Assembly (NCBI GenBank): GCA_033964015.1
Contig: CM066918.1
Coordinates: forward strand, 30,294,595 to 30,358,594
DNA from: Scolanthus callimorphus
Lineage: Eukaryota; Cnidaria; Anthozoa; Actiniaria; Edwardsiidae
Direction of reading: 5' to 3'
DNA length: 64,000 nt
In this document: piece by piece, positions 57,993-64,000 of the stretch
How positions within the stretch are numbered: the stretch's first letter is position 1
Layout: every line of letters starts with the position of its first letter
Made by a program: the position numbers and the translations under genes
The notes under the pieces: model-generated
Databases searched by the model: none
What the model was told of the DNA's origin: nothing
What the model saw: only the letters and a program-made list of their open reading frames with translations

Positions 57993-60900
57993 GTAGAGGT
58001 GTATAGCTAAGTAGTATATAAGTACTTTGTTCTGGAATCTGCTTAAGGGTGCATATTATTCTTGGTTTTAAATCGTTCCTACGGGTAGCCTGCGGTCCCG
58101 GGTAGCCTGCGGTTTTTCAGGGAAAAGAAACCCAGAGAAACAGAGAAACGTTCATCGAGCGAGATTTTGAACGCGCGTAAATGGAGCGAGCACACCCTCG
58201 CCCTCTCCCTCCGGACCCCCTTCCGTTCTTTTCTCGCTCGCCCCATTCTCGCGCGGCCAAATGTTCCCTTGTCGTACTTCCCTCAACTCAAAAGAGAGAA
58301 AGCAACTACAAAGCGACAGGCACCATACACTCCTTTCGGGGTCATCTAAAACAGTGAATAATAGTGTAATAATAGTAATATATCTTAAATCATAAAGAAT
58401 CGTAGTTATCTTCGGTTTTAGTTTACAAAGATGAAACTAAGACCGCCAAGGAATCATGGTTACATAGAGACCAACCAGGAACAGGAAACAGTAGCTTAGA
58501 CGAAGGGTTCAGGTGTCCGTTTCTCAAACGCCCGAGACTTCCCAAGCCCGAAAACGTTTTTTCTATACATGGCTCTAGTTTACACGCATTTCACTTCTTC
58601 GAAACTCGATAAAAAAATCAATGGGATGTCTCCCTGAAACATTTTGGATAATTTTTCATAGTTTAATGACATTGAGAGTTTATTTTAAGAAGCAAACTCT
58701 ATAGATATCCACAAATTGGATGTTCTAGACTATTAAAATCCGAGGATTCTCGGGTGTTTCGAAAATCGAGCACCTGGACCTTTAAAATCAATCACTGAAT
58801 TTGAGTTATCCAAGCAAAACTAATAACTGCAGCCCTTTTCTCGTTTGTTTGTTTGCTTGTTTGTTTGTTTGTTTGTCCACTCATTCATTCGTTTGTTTTG
58901 TTTGTGAGCATCAAAAAAGCAAATTTTCCTCCTTGATGAAGAGGTGATCCCGCGTATTCTCAAACGGAGAGAGAAGCGTTGCGTGACGGACACAAAAGAC
59001 TGACTGCAAGCGCGCTGGAGGCTAGAGATGATCTGGATATGAAAAAGTTTGCTCTTGCGTGGTCATTCTATGTTTATTTCTGGCTTTGGGTTCATTTTAT
59101 TGTTTGAGAAGTGCGCTGATGTATATATTTTTTTACAAAAGTGAAAGTGAAGATAGCTGTTGTGTTTTTATTGTGCGCTGGAAATTGTAATAAGTATTCA
59201 AAACTAATGGAGAAAGAAGATAAGTAAAGAATTTGATTCATTGATTTTTTAATGTAATATAATTACAAGATAAAATCATCTCTGTCTGTTAAATAGACAA
59301 TTAGCTCTGTCTGATACAATCAGTTTAGTGGTTCTTCTAAACAGATCGCGCTTGGGAATATTTTTATTTCCCTGTCTTCGTCTCTTTGTGGCCTTCTCTT
59401 TTGGTTGACTCACGCGAAGTACAGACACGCGAATAACTTTGCTATGATAAAAGTTTTAGGGGTACTAATCATAGGTGAAGCGCATATATTTTCTTTATCT
59501 TTGTTTCTTTGTAGTAAATGAAGGGCAAACCAATTGACAGACTCAACTCGTTGGTTTACGCTGGACCAATTAACGGTCTAGCCGACAGTAAGATTAATAA
59601 AATTTAAAATAAGAAAAGTCGGCGTTACAACGTAGACTTTTCTTATTGCTGCGACGTTAGGAGCAGCAACATATTCGCTCCGAAGAATGATTCGCTACGA
59701 AAGGACGAGATTTGCAGCCGGGTGCGATTTGCATAACACGATTTTATTCGAGGTCGCTTCAACGGGCTGGACGTACGGCTGTTGAGCCTCACAATCACGA
59801 CGACACATTTTGCGATGGGGGATGTAGACAGGAAATAGCACTCACCCATGAGATCTTCTGATATCGTCCGGCGAAACATCTCCGCTTTTGTAATGCCGGG
59901 TTTTACTGCATTTCATGCCTTTTAAGGTACGTCTGAGACCAAATAAATGCTCACAACGATGAGCTATACGTTTATTTTAGCTATCTGTGTTGTGCTTTGC
60001 AAGAGAAGCGCTATTTTCACGATTAAGTTGGGTTTTATTCAGTGTTTGTTTATATACAGTTGCAGTCGCGTGCCAAAGTGCATCAGATTATCCGATTGTC
60101 TGGTGTTCGAAAAAGCTGAAGACCTGCAGTGAAATGCAATTTTTTGCTAACAGCTCTACAGTCGGTATACAAATGTTTATTGTAATTCCCAAATTCCTCG
60201 GTTAAGCTGTTTGCCAAAGCAAAAGTGTCTCACCTTTGTTGCAATGGTTTCTTCTACTTGAAAGGCCCAAAATGCAGTAAAACACGGCAACATTGACTGT
60301 AACAGTCAATCAACGAGAATATAGCATCTCTACCCCAACAAGAAAGCAGCCGCTCCAAGGCATGTAGATTGTAAAATCGCGCTCGCAGCATTTGACTTTC
60401 AATTGAAACCGCTAGTTTTAAATTTTGTTTCTTTCATGCTTGGGTTCAATCACGTGAAAAACACACATGCAAACAACTTTGCTTGAGTGTAAAAGGGACA
60501 GAAACGAATCCTGCTCGCAGTTTGCACAAGACCCAGCCGGGGAGCATGGTATCGAGGAAATGACATCCTACCGCCCGTGTAACGCGACTCCCGGTCACGT
60601 ACTTTCGAGCCGTTGCGTGACCTTAGCACCAGCTGTCACGTGCGTGAAGTGGATAGGAGGATTGTCATGTGGCATGGCGCAGTATACTAAGACAAACGAT
60701 TCTACTTGGAGGCAAAAAGCTTTATTCTGGGTAAGGAGTATTAACAAGCACTCGGGCTCTGACATCTAGCTATTTTTTAAAAGCCCGTCATACTCCACAA
60801 AATACCGCGTGCGGCGGCTCGGCTCCCTTGAACAAAGCCCTCGAAAAGCCCGGCAGGTATTAACCACCGTTAAATGATGAATGTTTTGGGATCACATATA

Positions 60901-61109
60901 TGTTAGATATTTTATTCTTGAATGTTGCAATGAGATGGAGTTTTTTACGCCACGTTTTATTATGGTGAATGACTTTCTTGGATACCGTAACTGCATCAAA
61001 ACTACGATAAGGATGAACGCTGAATGCTGTGTTTCATTTCCTCGTCGTTTATGAACCTTGGAATAACATTCTCGCTTGTTTTTCACGCTCTTCGAAGATC
61101 CAAGTTTAG
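57993..61109. other. Intergenic region between kinase and LicD-family gene
   Basis: Kinase 3' UTR is expected at the left. Otherwise I see a (GTTT)n run at 58845-58880, a short palindrome at 59609-59647 (AATAAGAAAAGTC arms), and an inverted pair GGTTTTACTGCATTT at about 59895 and its complement ending near 60288. A 100-codon ORF at 60467-60769 has no recognisable domain. No gene supported. Confidence 0.5.
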
Positions 61110-62207
61110 ATGAACTACATAACCGCCAGGGATATGAGAGTTACTCGTGTCAGTCAGGGAAAGTTCATGCTATGTCGATATCGGTTCGTGCGCTTTGGTT
61201 TAATATGTCTGATTGTCTCCGTATTTATTATCGCCCGGTGGGGCTATGGGCGGCCACATTTACATCTTATCAGACGAATTGACGCAAATATGAGCTGCTA
61301 TTCAAGCGCTACAGCCAAGGAACACTACGGACATTTGTGTGGATTCAACACCACATCCATTCAACCGAGTTATCGGGTGTTTTGTCGGGGGCTCCCTGTG
61401 GTACTCTACTGCACAAGGGACTCCATGGAAATATTGGAATCGTGCTTTGAATGGACTTGGGATGTTGCGAACAAAACCCTGAGTTACAATGCTGACGTGG
61501 CCGGGGATTTTGAGCACGCCACCGCGACTATAGGGAACAAGACTTTTTCGATTTGCATTGTCCCTACTGAGAGTAAAATAGTGAGGAAGATTATTCGTTC
61601 TAATTCGTCAATTGAGTTTCCCGGGTGTGCAAGGGACTTCACCGAGACCTGCGAATGGCCTTTTTACGACAAATCATTGCGCATGCGCATTAACACTGAT
61701 CCGTGTTGTCGATACATCCTTATGAATATGACCAATCAGATTGGATTATTACTGGACCAGTACAGCGTGCACTACATCCTAATAAGCGGCGCTGTGATTG
61801 GCTGGGTTCGCAACAAGGCGTTTGTGCCGTACGATCATGATATTGACATCATAATCGATATCGAAGACAAAGAAAAGTTTGAAAAACTTGCTAAAGAATC
61901 CTTTACAAAACTAGGGTATGAACTGCAAAAAAATAGAGGGGGATTCTACTGGATATGGCCAAGGAAAAACCACATCATTGGACCTGACGTGTGGTACTTT
62001 TCTCGCGAGAAAGATGTCATTGTTATAGCTTATGGAGGTTGGAAACAGCCAATCAGCAATGTGTTTCCAAGGCAACGCGGGACATTTGAGGGATACAAGT
62101 TTTGGTTTCCTGCTAAACCGGTCGAATTTCTAGATACCGAGTATGGAAAGGATAAATGGAGGACACCCTTGGATTGTACAAGAATGGAAGGAAAGACGTG
62201 CACGTGA
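61110..62207 (+). CDS. LicD-family type II membrane protein (putative phospho-sugar/choline transferase)
   Basis: Intronless ORF of 365 residues. One hydrophobic segment, GLICLIVSVFIIARWG (about 30-45), follows a basic N terminus, giving a Golgi-type signal anchor with a lumenal catalytic part. The LicD/fukutin-type core is LISGAVIGWVRNKAFVPYDH at 225-243 with the acidic DHDID motif (Asp242, 244, 246), which in this nucleotidyltransferase fold binds metal and nucleotide. Many Cys (63, 77, 92, 101, 112, 149, 173, 181, 199, 200) and N-glycosylation sites fit a secretory-pathway enzyme. Family members transfer phosphocholine, ribitol phosphate or similar groups to glycans; the substrate here cannot be told. 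Starts at Met1, Met9 or Met20 are all possible. AATAAA at 62217 lies ten bases past the stop, an unusually short 3' UTR if used. Confidence 0.85.
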   Translation: MNYITARDMRVTRVSQGKFMLCRYRFVRFGLICLIVSVFIIARWGYGRPHLHLIRRIDANMSCYSSATAKEHYGHLCGFNTTSIQPSYRVFCRGLPVVLYCTRDSMEILESCFEWTWDVANKTLSYNADVAGDFEHATATIGNKTFSICIVPTESKIVRKIIRSNSSIEFPGCARDFTETCEWPFYDKSLRMRINTDPCCRYILMNMTNQIGLLLDQYSVHYILISGAVIGWVRNKAFVPYDHDIDIIIDIEDKEKFEKLAKESFTKLGYELQKNRGGFYWIWPRKNHIIGPDVWYFSREKDVIVIAYGGWKQPISNVFPRQRGTFEGYKFWFPAKPVEFLDTEYGKDKWRTPLDCTRMEGKTCT

Positions 62208-62216
62208 CTATTTGGC

Positions 62217-62222
62217 AATAAA
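62217..62222 (+). promoter_or_regulatory. Polyadenylation signal of the LicD-family gene
   Basis: AATAAA ten bases after the TGA stop at 62205-62207. Confidence 0.55.
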
Positions 62223-62383
62223 TTACTTGAACTGGAATGGGCTCTTAGTCAATAGCCATTATTTTTAACCATAATGCTCTAGATTTCCACAGTCGTATCA
62301 TGTCAGTATCATGTCAGAAATTACGACGCCCATCTACACTCAAATGCCTTGAAGGCGAGAGAAACAATTGTTTAGTCAAATCC

Positions 62384-62556
62384 ACCTACGTTGGTCAATA
62401 AAAGTAAACTTTACAGCTGGTATTATTTGCTATTTTAGAGGCTTCAAAACTTTTCTTTACCAGTAGGCTATATGATAGATATAGCTTATAGACCTGCTAG
62501 TAGCTTAACCAATCAGAATGCAGTGTAAATAATAGATCACTGGTGGCATTTGACTG
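62384..62556. mobile_element. MITE-like repeat (AGTCAAATSCACC ends)
   Basis: AGTCAAATCCACCTACG at the left pairs with CACTGGTGGCATTTGACT at the right. It contains AGTAGGCTATATGATAG and CCAATCAGAATGCAG, motifs shared with 57257-57405 and with 18590-18680. Confidence 0.6.
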
Positions 62557-62639
62557 AAAGAAATACACATGTTAAAATATTGTGGATGCTACTGTCTTCC
62601 TTGCAGTCATGTTCTTTGTGCATAGGGAAGAAGCCGCAT

Positions 62640-63078
62640 TACCTTATTGGTACTTATTTTCGCGTCGCTTTAATTTCGCGATTTTCGCGATTTAAACAAA
62701 ATCGCGATTTAAAAATTCCCGCGAACTTTAATGTCGCGATATTTAATACCTGCAAGATACCTGCCTATATTTCTTTGTTTTCTCAATTTAATGAAGAATT
62801 CACGGATACAATGTAAAATGTATTATACAATTACAAAGAACGTCTAAGCATAAGGATGATGTATTTAACTATGCCTATGGTACACGATGCGGTTTCTATA
62901 GTTTGTTTTTTATGAGTTGATGATTTTCAGCAATAAGAATTGTAAAATAAAATGTTTTTTTTTTTCATATTCGCGAGCTTAATTTCCTAAGAAAATAATT
63001 TTGCACCAAAAATCGCGAAAATAAAGACCCGCGAAATATGACGATCTTTTTTTCGCGAAATTAAGTGCCCATAAGGTA
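62640..63078. mobile_element. 439-bp MITE with TTTCGCG-rich arms
   Basis: TACCTTATTGGTACTTATTT and the complement AAATTAAGTGCCCATAAGGTA bound the element. TTTCGCGA and its complement recur many times in both arms. No ORF. Confidence 0.8.
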
Positions 63079-63409
63079 CTTGCTAGATCAGCATGGTAAT
63101 CCAAGGCACATGAGATTATCTAAATAGCCAGATGCCAGGTACTCGTCAACCATTTGATTATAAAAATTATCTATTTCAAATGATGTCACTTTGAATACAT
63201 TTTCTTTGGGCATTTGAGATTGCCTTTCTCCTTTATGTATAACTCACGGAAAACAACCCATTGGGCAAAACGTTTTTTTACAATTTCCAAGGACATTTTT
63301 CGAAGAATCGGGGCATTGTCACAGATATTGTGGCTATAAAAAGGCCCAGGTTGAATTCTGCTTCTGTTCTAAAGTTCTCACGCGAAACTTTAATTATTAC
63401 AGTGTGCAT

Positions 63410-63560
63410 AGAGCAGATTTCGTATGACTATGAAAAGTGTCGCGGCACTGTCGCGGTGGCGGAATGGAACCTGGTCTGCTGTAGATACGGAATGAAATCG
63501 CGTAGTCGCCGCACGGTCGCGGCGCGGTACAAATGTAGATTTCATACGAAATCTACATTA
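63410..63560. mobile_element. MITE, copy 3 of the CGTATGACTGTGAAAAG family
   Basis: GAGCAGATTTCGTATGACTA at the left; the right end has GTAGATTTCATACGAAATCT, a small palindrome in place of the usual arm. The inner CGGTCGCGGCGCGGTAC block matches copies 1 and 2. Confidence 0.75.
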
Positions 63561-63643
63561 CGTTATTACAACCTTCCCGAATAAACAACAACAGGACCGC
63601 TTCGCGGGTTAATAGTGACACGAAATCAGACCGCATTTCTTTC

Positions 63644-63952
63644 TTACACGTTCGAGTCCGCATGCAGCCGCTTCGTGCCAGGGCAGGAGCCAACTGACAA
63701 ACCCATAAGTGCTTCTTTGCTCAACCTCGGTGGCGCGACTTCTAGCGACACCAAGTCCGGAGGAGTGATTATATTATCCTCCGCGCCCCGTGGCTCGGGC
63801 AGCGCATAGAACAGTTTTTGCCAAAACCACTTGTTGCTGACACTCAAATAGGTGTTAGTTCGCAAATATAACTTGGTTTCTTCATCCAGTAACTCCGTAT
63901 CCACGTCATCGAACAATATGATGATCAAGTAGTTTGTTTTGTCCTGCAAAAC
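63644..63952 (-). CDS. Last exon of a TIR-domain gene (Toll-like or IL-1R-like receptor)
   Basis: Acceptor CATTTCTCAG precedes the exon at 63952. It encodes VLQDKTNYLIIILFDDVD, then YLRTNTYLSVSNKWFWQKLF and YALPEPR. This is the C-terminal third of a TIR domain, including the FW of box 3. A 45-residue tail follows, ending at the stop at 63644. TIR domains signal through homotypic contacts with MyD88-type adaptors, or cleave NAD in some families; the region needed to tell is outside the window. Receptor against adaptor cannot be settled from this exon, but a receptor is favoured by the final position of the domain. Confidence 0.75.
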   Translation of the reverse strand, partial: VLQDKTNYLIIILFDDVDTELLDEETKLYLRTNTYLSVSNKWFWQKLFYALPEPRGAEDNIITPPDLVSLEVAPPRLSKEALMGLSVGSCPGTKRLHADSNV

Positions 63953-64000
63953 CTGAGAAATGAGAGGGGACAGTACGTTAGAACAGCGTTTCTATCAAAA

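Noticed and set aside
60467..60769. 100-codon ORF upstream of the LicD-family gene
   Set aside because: No recognisable domain, no signal peptide, no splice link to the neighbour. It may be chance in GC-richer DNA.

Overview
The window is animal nuclear DNA: genes are split into many short exons with GT..AG introns, and the space between exons is full of non-LTR retrotransposons, a tRNA-derived SINE, microsatellites and palindromic MITE-like elements. The gene set (FES/FER-type tyrosine kinase, TIR-domain receptor, astacin and trypsin-like genes fused to PLAT domains, plant-like polyamine oxidase, LicD-family protein) fits a cnidarian, probably an anthozoan such as a sea anemone. The species is an inference.

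Left part (1-22.2 kb). Two genes lie head to tail on the minus strand. Gene A (22201 to 16402) encodes signal peptide, PLAT domain, short Cys-rich hinge and a trypsin-fold domain whose catalytic His and Ser are replaced. Gene B (15596 to 3031 and probably past the left edge) encodes signal peptide, propeptide, an astacin domain with an intact zinc site, a Gly linker, one full PLAT domain and the first exon of a second. The PLAT module has the same three-exon structure in both genes and is bounded by phase-1 introns, so it looks like an exon-shuffled cassette placed before one protease type and after another. Each gene carries one apparent single-base loss. The introns of gene B hold a CR1/L2-like LINE, a SINE, two restriction-like-endonuclease LINE copies (one almost full length) sitting in (TTA)n arrays, and a DNA element with a 9-bp target duplication.

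Middle (22-48 kb). An intronless secreted polyamine oxidase (25180 to 23627, minus) is followed by about 12 kb without a gene, occupied by LINE tails and palindromic elements. Next comes a plus-strand gene (36966-43422) for a very acidic protein with about 18 tandem copies of a roughly 57-residue unit and a C-terminal CVIL prenylation box. Its repeat exon is read in three successive frames because of two single-base indels. From 43.4 to 48 kb there are only repeats, including a decayed reverse transcriptase.

Right part (48-64 kb). A complete 14-exon FES/FER kinase gene (48076-57992, plus; 864 residues; F-BAR, SH2, kinase) has MITEs and a hexamer-based satellite in its introns. A single-exon LicD-family type II membrane protein (61110-62207, plus) follows. 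At the right edge is the last exon of a TIR-domain gene on the minus strand (63952 to 63644).

Exon boundaries were set by hand from splice consensus, reading phase and family alignment recalled from general knowledge. No database search was run.
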